Origin: Opitutaceae bacterium TAV5
GTDB taxonomy: Bacteria; Verrucomicrobiota; Verrucomicrobiia; Opitutales; Opitutaceae
DNA length: 64,000 nt
Assembly: GCA_000242935.3 (NCBI GenBank)
Contig: CP007053.1
Location: 3,085,001 to 3,149,000 of the forward strand
Direction of reading: 5' to 3'
Positions 1 through 6,768 of the stretch are shown in pieces. How positions within the stretch are numbered: the first letter of the stretch is position 1; the number at the start of each line of letters is the position of its first letter. The notes under the pieces were generated by a model. That model did not search any database, was not told where the DNA came from, and worked only from the letters and a program-made list of their open reading frames with translations. The translations under genes and the position numbers were made by a program.

Positions 1-519
1 GAGCAGCGAATAGCCGAGCTCGACCACGGAAAAGTGTTCCCACTGGAATTTCCGGAAAAGATGACCGGGATCCTGAAGCGGAGCGATGATGGCGCCTTCG
101 ATGCCACGATTGCGCAGGATGCGGGAGAGGCGCTCTTCGGTCATGCCGGGCTCCCGCAGCCAGAACTCCTCGAGGTGATAGCCGAGTTCGCGGGCGCGGC
201 GGACAGCGCCGTCATGGTAATCACGCTGGGTGGGGATTTTTTTCCAGGCGAGGCGTTCGCGGTGGGCGGTCAGATAAGCGAGAACGGTGCCGGTGGCGGT
301 GGGCTTTTTGCCGCGCACGCGCTCCATGAGCTGGCTGATGTTGGGATCGGGGCGATAGCCGAGCTTCGTCGCTATTTTCTGGATACGGGTGCGGGTCTGC
401 GGCGGGATGCTGGTGTGGTTGCGCAGGGCGAGCGACACGGCCTGCGCCGACACGCCGGCGGCGGCAGCGACGTCTTTGAGGCGGGGAACGCAGGCGGCGG
501 CAGGTGCATCGGGCGGCAT
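1..519 (-). CDS. LacI-family transcriptional regulator (C-terminal part cut by window edge)
   Basis: The 173 codons present give an N-terminal LacI helix-turn-helix (VAAAAGVSAQAVSLALRNH, about residues 17-35, then IATKLGYRPDP), followed by the start of the periplasmic-binding-like sensor domain. The reading frame is open to base 1, so about half the protein lies outside the window. The ATG at 519 puts the HTH about 15 residues from the N-terminus, as is usual. The sensor start (W-K ... YHDGAVRRARELGYHLEEF ... PGM) resembles the two other LacI proteins in this window (17555-18592 and 57327-58400), so all three belong to one expanded paralogous group. These proteins normally repress saccharide-use genes; the ligand cannot be read here. 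It points away from the pseudopilin gene at 865 and shares the intergenic region 520-864 with it. Confidence 0.85.
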   Translation of the reverse strand, partial: MPPDAPAAACVPRLKDVAAAAGVSAQAVSLALRNHTSIPPQTRTRIQKIATKLGYRPDPNISQLMERVRGKKPTATGTVLAYLTAHRERLAWKKIPTQRDYHDGAVRRARELGYHLEEFWLREPGMTEERLSRILRNRGIEGAIIAPLQDPGHLFRKFQWEHFSVVELGYSLL

Positions 520-738
520 GCACCGAGGTGAAGGACGAACGGGAAAGAGGGAAAGGGGAAACTTTCCGCCCCGGGATTGTCGGGCGCGAGGAGGTTGACG
601 GCGATACATCCCTTGCCAGCTAACTGATCCGGATCTCGCCTGATCACGATTCCTTGGGGATGTGGCCCAACAACAACGCACCTGCCTTTCTGAATGTGAT
701 ATGCGTGCCGTGTCATGTCGCATCAGAGGAGAAAGAAT
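520..738. other. Intergenic region upstream of the divergent LacI and pseudopilin genes
   Basis: No convincing gene is present between the LacI start (519) and the promoter module beginning at 739. The stretch presumably holds the LacI promoter, but I could not pick a clear -35/-10 pair or operator palindrome for it. Confidence 0.5.
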
Positions 739-803
739 TTGCGTAAAAACTTAGAAAAAATGCGTGAAATCGTTTCTTTCCGCAGCCTCGATTTTACTAG
801 AAT
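739..803 (+). promoter_or_regulatory. Activator-type promoter module, copy 1 (two TGCGYRAA half-sites plus -10-like box)
   Basis: Two direct half-sites, TGCGTAAA (from 740) and TGCGTGAA (from 761), are spaced exactly 21 bp (two helical turns), with TAGAAT at 798-803 as a -10-like box. The same arrangement recurs at 3798-3862 with the same internal distances; 24 of the first 31 bases are identical. Direct half-sites two turns apart, with the proximal one abutting -35, are typical for AraC/XylR activators. A XylR-like gene lies between the two copies (1709-2953), so it is the natural candidate ligand. The binding assignment is inference. Confidence 0.6.
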
Positions 804-864
804 CCACGACGACATATCCCGACACGCCCCCATAAGCATGCCTTGCCGAAAAAAACGAAAATCC

Positions 865-1599
865 ATGAACCGCCAACCACGCTCCAGCCCCCATGCCCTC
901 GCGCCAATCTCAAATACGGCGGTTTTTCCGCAAAACACAACACGGATGCTGCGCCATGTTCATCATGCTTGCGCCGCCTTCACTCTGGTCGAATTGCTGA
1001 CCGTCATCGTCATTATTGGCATTCTTGCCGCTATTGCCATCCCCGTGATCAGCAAAGTCCGGGAATCCGCCCGCACCGCCCAATGCCAGTCCAACCTCCG
1101 TCAAATCGGAAATTCCCTGTATCTCTTCATCAATGACAACAAAAACAGCATGCCCGTAGCCAATGTGAACTGGTACACCTGGATGCATGAGCTGAAACCC
1201 TATGCCAATGCCGGTGACAGGGTCCGGTCTGCAACGATGTCGGGGCGATTCTTCCTCTATTGTCCCACTTACGAATACGAAGCCACCGCCAACAAAAACT
1301 GGACCTACCTGGGTTACAAATGGAATGGCAACGTGGGCTCCGACCGGAACCCCAAGGCCAAAAACGTCAGTTTGCTGGACTCACCGGGCACGACCGTTGT
1401 TTGTTGGGATGCCAAGTGTATTTCCGGTTGGGATATAGGCTTGCCGGAAGCTGGCTGGGGAGGGGGAAGCTACGTTGAATTCGCCTACCGCCACGGGAAC
1501 CGGTGTCACTTTCTGTTCCTGGACGGGCACGTGAAAGGTTACGCCAGTGGCCCCAAGGGGAATCCACTCGATTATCCGAATCTCTCCTGGCACCCGTGA
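865..1599 (+). CDS. Prepilin-type (pseudopilin-like) protein with H-X9-DG C-terminal motif
   Basis: A type IV pilin-like N-terminal segment is present: [20 protein letters not shown], with the conserved Glu at +5 after the cleavage site and a hydrophobic helix. Next comes the planctomycete/verrucomicrobial continuation (ARTAQCQSNLRQIGN). Near the C-terminus is the H-X9-DG block (RHGNRCHFLFLDGHV). Such proteins are processed by a prepilin peptidase and stay membrane-anchored or enter a type II-like pseudopilus; their function is unknown. The residue before Phe is Ala rather than the usual Gly. Start is uncertain: ATGs at 838, 865 and 946 are in frame, and the -10-like box at 798-803 is compatible with all. 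I chose 865, giving 244 residues and a basic leader. It appears monocistronic, convergent with the XylR-like gene. Confidence 0.8.
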   Translation: MNRQPRSSPHALAPISNTAVFPQNTTRMLRHVHHACAAFTLVELLTVIVIIGILAAIAIPVISKVRESARTAQCQSNLRQIGNSLYLFINDNKNSMPVANVNWYTWMHELKPYANAGDRVRSATMSGRFFLYCPTYEYEATANKNWTYLGYKWNGNVGSDRNPKAKNVSLLDSPGTTVVCWDAKCISGWDIGLPEAGWGGGSYVEFAYRHGNRCHFLFLDGHVKGYASGPKGNPLDYPNLSWHP

Positions 1600-1708
1600 T
1601 ACCAGGATCCCCTCTGGATTTTATCCTTAACTACGGATTTCACAGATCCTCCAAGAGATTTAAAAGGATGGGAAACTATCTTTTGAAACCCTTGCCTCGA
1701 TCCGGGTT

Positions 1709-2953
1709 TCACCGGGCGGAGACCTGACGCCGGTAGCGCAGCGGTGAAACGCCGAGCCGGGCGCGGAAAAGCTGCGCCATGTATTCGGGGGACGAGAAGC
1801 CGGAGGCATCCGCCACCTGGGGGATGGGCAGGGTCGTCTCGCGCAGGAGTTCCCTGGCGCGCTCCAGGTGGGTGTCGCGAATGTATTCGGCCGGACTGCG
1901 TTCGAGCGTCTGCGCGAATTTCTGTTCCAGGGTGCGCCGCGAGACGCCGGCATGCCGGGCCAGATCGTCCACCTGCAACGGTTCCCCCGCGTGCTGGCGC
2001 ACGTAACCGATGGCGGCGCGGAGAGCCGGATCGGTGATCGCCAGCACATCGCTGGACTGGCGTGTGCGAATGCCGAGCGGCTTGATGAGCCGGACCGGCG
2101 GCGGAGCGGACGGCCGCGATTGTCGGACGGGGCCGGCGCTTCTTTTTTTTACCGGCGTTCCGGCCGGAGGCGCGGCGGTCGCCTTCGCGGCCATCAGGTC
2201 GGCGAGCATCTGTGCCGCCTCGTGGCCGATCTCCGCGCCGGGATGCGTGATGCCCGACATGGGAACATGCGACATCTCCAGAAAAATCTCGTCATCCGAA
2301 AGCATGACAAGCGCGACCTCCTCCGGAATCCGAAGCCCGGCGAGGTGGACCGCGTGGATCACTTCGCGTCCGATCGCCCAGGAAAAAAGTCCGACGGGTT
2401 TCGGCAGTTCGCGCAGCCAGCCGGCGAGTTCCCGAATGCTCACGTTCCAGTCGGCCACCCCCCAGGCGCGGTTTTTCACGCTCTTGGGAAAAAAGCGGCC
2501 GCCTGCGTGTTGCACAAAATGGCCAAACTCGCGGGACATGTTTCCGTCAAAGGCGTTCCGGTCCAGCCGCAGGTAACCGAGGTTTTCGTAGCCGCGTTCG
2601 AAATAATACTCCGCCGCCATGCGCAGGCAGGCGGAGATGTCGGTGGTCACGGTCGGGAACGCAAGGCCCGGAAAGGTGAGCTGCGAGATGTTGACGACCG
2701 GAATGTCGAGCGCATGCAACTGGCGCGCCATGGCCATGTCCTTGATGTCGGCAATGACGCCTTCGCCGACCCAGCCGGCGGGCATCCGGATGCTTTCGTT
2801 GGAGCCGTGCGGCTCCAGGAAAATCTGCCAGTAATCGCCCTTGCGCAGGTAGCGGTTGATCCCGTCGAGAATGGAGCGCGCCCACGTGGTGGACGTCTCG
2901 ACAAGCAGGGCGACGCGGGGAGAATCGGGAGAGGCGGAAGAAGCAGGAGGCAT
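1709..2953 (-). CDS. XylR-like AraC-family transcriptional regulator with periplasmic-binding-like sensor
   Basis: The 414-residue protein has an N-terminal sensor of the LacI/PBP1 fold (about residues 12-270: RVALLVETSTTWARSILDGI, GVIADI, PVVNIS, the family pattern of E. coli XylR). A Pro/Ala-rich linker of about 40 residues (270-305) follows. The C-terminal AraC HTH pair comprises a first HTH (LQVDDLARHAGVSRRTLEQKF) and a second (PIPQVADASGFSSPEYMAQL), followed by FRARLGVSPLRYRR. XylR-type proteins bind a sugar and activate transcription from direct half-sites. The gene sits between two copies of a direct-repeat promoter module (739-803 and 3798-3862), so it probably controls both the pseudopilin gene at 865 and the LamG/PEP-CTERM/hydrolase run from 3915. 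The inducer is unknown. Confidence 0.9.
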   Translation of the reverse strand: MPPASSASPDSPRVALLVETSTTWARSILDGINRYLRKGDYWQIFLEPHGSNESIRMPAGWVGEGVIADIKDMAMARQLHALDIPVVNISQLTFPGLAFPTVTTDISACLRMAAEYYFERGYENLGYLRLDRNAFDGNMSREFGHFVQHAGGRFFPKSVKNRAWGVADWNVSIRELAGWLRELPKPVGLFSWAIGREVIHAVHLAGLRIPEEVALVMLSDDEIFLEMSHVPMSGITHPGAEIGHEAAQMLADLMAAKATAAPPAGTPVKKRSAGPVRQSRPSAPPPVRLIKPLGIRTRQSSDVLAITDPALRAAIGYVRQHAGEPLQVDDLARHAGVSRRTLEQKFAQTLERSPAEYIRDTHLERARELLRETTLPIPQVADASGFSSPEYMAQLFRARLGVSPLRYRRQVSAR

Positions 2954-3009
2954 GGCCGGGACAACGGGAAACAGGTATCAGAAAAATAATGACAGAATTT
3001 TCCCGATAG

Positions 3010-3492
3010 TCAGCCGGCATTCCGTCTGGCGGCAATCAGACGGAGTTCCCTGGCTGTGAGCAGATCCTTTTCGCGTCCCAGTGCTTCCTTGGCCGAGATC
3101 AGATCACGCAGGGACATCACCCTGAAACGGGTGCCATCCACCTCGATTTCTTCCGCTTGCTGTTTCAGGCGTTCGAATTCGCCCACGCCCATAACCGAGG
3201 AAAGGATGTCAATTACGCCCTTGTCGGTCTGGAGGCAGAGATTTTTGACGGGTTGATCGTCTGCCGGGTATTGAAGAAACGACAGTCGCTGGGGCGTCAT
3301 CCGGTGCCGCGGATTCCACTCGGCCAGAGCCTGTCGCAGCCTGGATACGTTTTCGGGTGTAAGCAGGGCACAGATGTCGATGTCCTGGGTGACGTAGGAT
3401 GCCCCATGCGTAACGGCTGCGAACCCGCCGATGATGACAAAATCCAGCCCTGCCTCAGCGAGCCGTTTGAGAAGTGCGCTGAAGTCCTGCAT
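3010..3492 (-). CDS. Nucleotidyltransferase-fold protein (MNT/AbiEii-like)
   Basis: The 160-residue protein shows the minimal nucleotidyltransferase signature: FVIIGGFAAVTHG (about 17-29) followed by QDIDICAL (about 36-43), with D-x-D metal ligands, then ILSSVMGVGEF and a C-terminal helical part (LRDLISAKEALGREKD). This pattern matches small stand-alone nucleotidyltransferases, often annotated as AbiEii/AbiGii-like or DUF6036-type and frequent in toxin-antitoxin-like pairs. It overlaps by 38 bases with a small upstream gene (3455-3667), indicating translational coupling. The target (tRNA, protein or small molecule) cannot be told from sequence. Confidence 0.75.
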   Translation of the reverse strand: MQDFSALLKRLAEAGLDFVIIGGFAAVTHGASYVTQDIDICALLTPENVSRLRQALAEWNPRHRMTPQRLSFLQYPADDQPVKNLCLQTDKGVIDILSSVMGVGEFERLKQQAEEIEVDGTRFRVMSLRDLISAKEALGREKDLLTARELRLIAARRNAG

Positions 3493-3667
3493 GGCGAGTT
3501 TCCATAGCGTTTCTGAGTTTTAGTGCCAGCGTCAGGGCGGCATCGTGCCGGCGCCAGCGTTCGGCTACGGGCAACGCCAGAAGGGTATCCACCAGATCGA
3601 GATCGATGCCCGCACGGCGTGCGTCTTCGATGTCGTTCATTTCAGGGGTCTGCTTCCGGTTGTACAT
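3455..3667 (-). CDS. Small protein coupled to the nucleotidyltransferase
   Basis: This 70-residue protein contains a central IDLDLVDTLLALPVAERWRR segment, apparently two short helices, with no recognised domain. The ATG at 3667 gives the longest plausible form; an internal ATG at 3640 (MNDIEDARRAG) would give 61 residues and is equally possible. The end overlaps the start of the nucleotidyltransferase by 38 bases on the same strand, so the two are almost certainly one operon. A small protein before a nucleotidyltransferase suggests an antitoxin or partner subunit; that role is inferred from context only. Confidence 0.55.
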   Translation of the reverse strand: MYNRKQTPEMNDIEDARRAGIDLDLVDTLLALPVAERWRRHDAALTLALKLRNAMETRHAGLQRTSQTAR

Positions 3668-3797
3668 GCCAACAACGTGTAATGATTCGGGGGCGCAGGC
3701 AAATACCTGTTTTGCCGATTTGATTCCTGCACCAATGGCGGATCCTGGCGGGAACCCGGGCCTGCTGCTGCATGATCTTTGGGTCATGGACATGTTC

Positions 3798-3862
3798 TTG
3801 CGTAAAATATAAGAAAATATGCGCAAAGCCACATTTATCTGCGCGGCCGATTCTGATAGAGT
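3798..3862 (+). promoter_or_regulatory. Activator-type promoter module, copy 2
   Basis: Half-sites TGCGTAAA (from 3799) and TGCGCAAA (from 3820) are spaced 21 bp; TAGAGT at 3857-3862 sits at the same distance from the proximal half-site as in the copy at 739-803. The outer bases TTGCG...CGCAA also form an imperfect inverted repeat in this copy. It lies between the divergent small gene (3667, minus) and the LamG gene (3915, plus), and the -10-like box points to the latter. Confidence 0.6.
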
Positions 3863-3914
3863 GATGTCCTCGCCTCTCCCGTTGGCCCCGTCTCCCTCGC
3901 TACTTCCATTCCCG

Positions 3915-4751
3915 ATGAAAACCGTCCGCAGCACTCCCCGTTTCCTCTTTCCGTTTCTGCTGGCTGCCATCGTGCCGGTCACCGCATTGCCGGCCTTTGC
4001 GTACACCGGTGGCGAAGGCATGACGTTGCTCTGGAAGTGTGACGAGACCGGCGCGCTCGCGCAGGTCGCCGACGCTTCCGGCAACGGCAACGCCGGCACC
4101 GTCAACGGCACGCTCGCCGGCACGGCGGACGGCGTTTCCGGCGGCGCTTTCACCGGGTTCACGTCCGCCGCGAATACGGTGTCGTTCGAAACCGGGCAGG
4201 AGTGGCCGGCCCGCTTCACGCTCCAGCTCTGGCTGCGCAACCCCGGCAACGCCGCCGCTAACGTCATCGCGGTCGGCGGTGCCACAAAAAATGCCAACCG
4301 CCCCTGGCAACTTCAGGTCAGCGCGCCCGACGCCGCCGGCAACCGCACCCTCGCGCTCGTTTACCAGTCGTGGATCGGCACCACGCAGACCTTCACCAGC
4401 GAACCGTTCAAATGGGAACGCGACACCTGGTACCAGCTCACGCTTGCGTGGTCCTCCACACAAGTCCGCTACAAGGACAAGGACGGCAAGGAAAAGGTCG
4501 AGACCGGCGTCGGCTTCAAAATTTACCTGACACCCGCCGGAGCCGAAGAAGCCAACTTCCTCTTCGGCGGCACCACCGCCCGCGCCCGCTGCGGCGGCAA
4601 GGCCACGCAACTCTTCACCGTCGGCGGCGCCGGCCGCGGTTACTACAAGGAGCAGGTCGCCGGCAGCTTCGGCGGCGACATCGACGAAGTCGTTCTCTGG
4701 CTCGGCAAGATCCTTACCGATGCGCAGCTCAACGCAGGATTGAAACCGTAA
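3915..4751 (+). CDS. Secreted LamG-like (concanavalin A-like jellyroll) protein
   Basis: The 278-residue protein has a signal peptide (MKTVRSTPRFLFPFLLAAIV ... LPAFA, cleavage near residue 30). A single LamG-like jellyroll domain follows: LLWKCDETGALAQVADASGNGNAG (the 'W.ldE..G..a.D.SGnGn.G' start), FTLQLWLR, WYQLTLAW, and a DIDEVVLWLGKILTDAQLNAG end. These domains bind carbohydrate or act as surface modules. The ATG at 3915 gives a clean signal peptide; the upstream in-frame codons from 3819 overlap the promoter. It is the first gene of a run with the PEP-CTERM protein (78 bp downstream), a hydrolase and a trehalase. Confidence 0.85.
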   Translation: MKTVRSTPRFLFPFLLAAIVPVTALPAFAYTGGEGMTLLWKCDETGALAQVADASGNGNAGTVNGTLAGTADGVSGGAFTGFTSAANTVSFETGQEWPARFTLQLWLRNPGNAAANVIAVGGATKNANRPWQLQVSAPDAAGNRTLALVYQSWIGTTQTFTSEPFKWERDTWYQLTLAWSSTQVRYKDKDGKEKVETGVGFKIYLTPAGAEEANFLFGGTTARARCGGKATQLFTVGGAGRGYYKEQVAGSFGGDIDEVVLWLGKILTDAQLNAGLKP

Positions 4752-4829
4752 GTCCGTTCTCCCCCTCCATACACATATACATACCACCCGCAAGTTGCCG
4801 AAACATCAATACACCAACTCCGAACCACC

Positions 4830-6662
4830 ATGAAAACCCGAACCTCAACATGCCGGAAATTCGTAAAGCCCACCGGCGCGGCCCTCGCCGCCGCGGCCCT
4901 TGCCAGTCTGTCTCACGCGACTGACGGCAACTGGATTTCCATCGACACCCCAACCGACTGGAGCGATGCCACCAAATGGGAAAGCGGCAACATCGCCGAT
5001 GGCGTCGGTGCCACCGCCACAATCAACACCAACATCGGCGGCGCCAAAACCATCAACATCGATTCGAATCGCACGCTTGGCACCCTGAACATTGGCGACA
5101 CCAACAACACGCATGCCTTCACACTCGCCGCGACCAATGACGCCGTGCTTACTCTCGACAACGGCGGTTCCGGCGCACATATCAACCAACTCTCCACCAG
5201 CAAAGGCGACACCCTCTCGGCCAACATCACGCTCGACGATGACGTGACATTTTCCAACGCGAGCGGGAACACCCTGCTCGTTACCGGAAACATTTCGGGA
5301 ACCCGCGCCCTCACCATCAACTCCACCGGCACCGGGGCGACCCGGTTCAACGGGGCCAACAGTTTTTCGGCTGTAACCATCAAAAACGGCACGCTCGGCG
5401 TGGGTCAGCGCCAAGCACTGGGTGATGGGGTCATCACCATCGGCGACGCCTCCGCAGGTACAGGTGCGAATGCCACGCTTTCCCTGTATGGCAGCAGTGG
5501 ATCATTCTCCGACACAGCCAATGCCATCCATGTCGTCGGTACAGGGGTCAATACCCTGGTGCACACCTCCTGGGCTGCCACGTTCACCAACACAGTGACG
5601 CTGGACCAGGATCTCATCCTCCGCATCACCGGAACATCCACCAACGCGCTCACCCTGTCCGGTGCCATCACAGGAACTGGCGGATTGATCACAGAAACCC
5701 CGTGGGGCTCCCCCAACGTCATTAGCCTGACCGGCAAAGGAAGCAACTATTCGGGCGGGCTTACCGTCAAGGCAGGGAGAACCAGTGTCCGTTATACAGA
5801 CGGCCTCGGCACTGGCGATGTCACGATTGGCGATGCTGCCAACACCGGTATCGCCGCCAGCCTCACCATAGGCGGAACAAGCGAAGGCTTTTCAGCGACC
5901 AACCAACTCCATGTCCGTGGCAACGGTGTGAACACGCTTGGGGTGACCGCCTGGAGCGCGACCTACTCGGGTCCGATCACACTGCACGACAGCAACCTCA
6001 CTCTCCAGGCGAACAGCACCAGCGGCGCCACCCTCACCGTCGACGGGGGCATTACGGGCACGGGCGATCTCACGCTCACCACCACCGGCCACGCCACCAA
6101 CACCGGTGCCAGCCCTACGCGCGTTTTTCTGAACGGTTTCGTCAACAACACCGGCACCATCACCTCGACGAGCACGGGCGTCCCCACTACTCGCGGCGTT
6201 TACATTGCCGGCACCATCGGCAGCAACGTCACCGACATCATCCAGACCGGAGCCCAGTCGCGGCTTGTTTTGACCGGCACGGATAACGCCTTCACCGGCG
6301 ACGTGGACATTCAGGGCGGTACGCTGACCCTCGGTAGTGGAGCAGTTACTACAACAGCCACCTTCCTGACCGACACCGCCAGCCTCTATCTCTACACGAC
6401 CGACGAATCCGGCCTCGTCCTCAATTTCAAGGACTACACCGTCATCGAAAGCATTGCCGGCCTCTACATCGACGGCGCGAAACAAGCCGCCGGCACATGG
6501 GGCGCGATCGGATCGGGGGCCGACTACGAATCCACGCTCATCACCGGCACCGGCCTGCTTCAGGTGGGGGCCGTCCCCGAACCCGCCACCGTTGCCCTCC
6601 TTGCCGGGGCCTTCGTTCTCGGCGGCACCCTTGCCATTCGCCGTTTCCGCAACCGGAAGTAA
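4830..6662 (+). CDS. PEP-CTERM protein with autotransporter-associated beta-strand repeats
   Basis: The 610-residue protein has a Sec signal (KFVKPTGAALAAAALASLSHA). A Thr/Gly/Asn-rich body of repeated beta-strand units follows (e.g. NTFTGDVDIQGGTLTLGSGAV-like, GGLTVKAGRTSVRY), the pattern of right-handed beta-helix surface proteins. The end is a PEP-CTERM sorting signal: VPEP, a hydrophobic helix (ATVALLAGAFVLGG) and a basic tail (RRFRNRK). PEP-CTERM proteins are sorted by exosortase and are associated with extracellular polysaccharide. It starts with DGNW/W-S-D-A-T-K-W, a common opening in this family. It lies between the LamG gene and the GH-A hydrolase in the same orientation. Confidence 0.9.
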   Translation: MKTRTSTCRKFVKPTGAALAAAALASLSHATDGNWISIDTPTDWSDATKWESGNIADGVGATATINTNIGGAKTINIDSNRTLGTLNIGDTNNTHAFTLAATNDAVLTLDNGGSGAHINQLSTSKGDTLSANITLDDDVTFSNASGNTLLVTGNISGTRALTINSTGTGATRFNGANSFSAVTIKNGTLGVGQRQALGDGVITIGDASAGTGANATLSLYGSSGSFSDTANAIHVVGTGVNTLVHTSWAATFTNTVTLDQDLILRITGTSTNALTLSGAITGTGGLITETPWGSPNVISLTGKGSNYSGGLTVKAGRTSVRYTDGLGTGDVTIGDAANTGIAASLTIGGTSEGFSATNQLHVRGNGVNTLGVTAWSATYSGPITLHDSNLTLQANSTSGATLTVDGGITGTGDLTLTTTGHATNTGASPTRVFLNGFVNNTGTITSTSTGVPTTRGVYIAGTIGSNVTDIIQTGAQSRLVLTGTDNAFTGDVDIQGGTLTLGSGAVTTTATFLTDTASLYLYTTDESGLVLNFKDYTVIESIAGLYIDGAKQAAGTWGAIGSGADYESTLITGTGLLQVGAVPEPATVALLAGAFVLGGTLAIRRFRNRK

Positions 6663-6768
6663 ACTCCCTCCTTCCCCCCCCTCCCTTTGCGGCGTGCAAT
6701 CGCACGCCGCCCACTTTTCCCATCAACATCCCCTGCCGGTCACGGCAATATTCGTCATCAACCAAACC

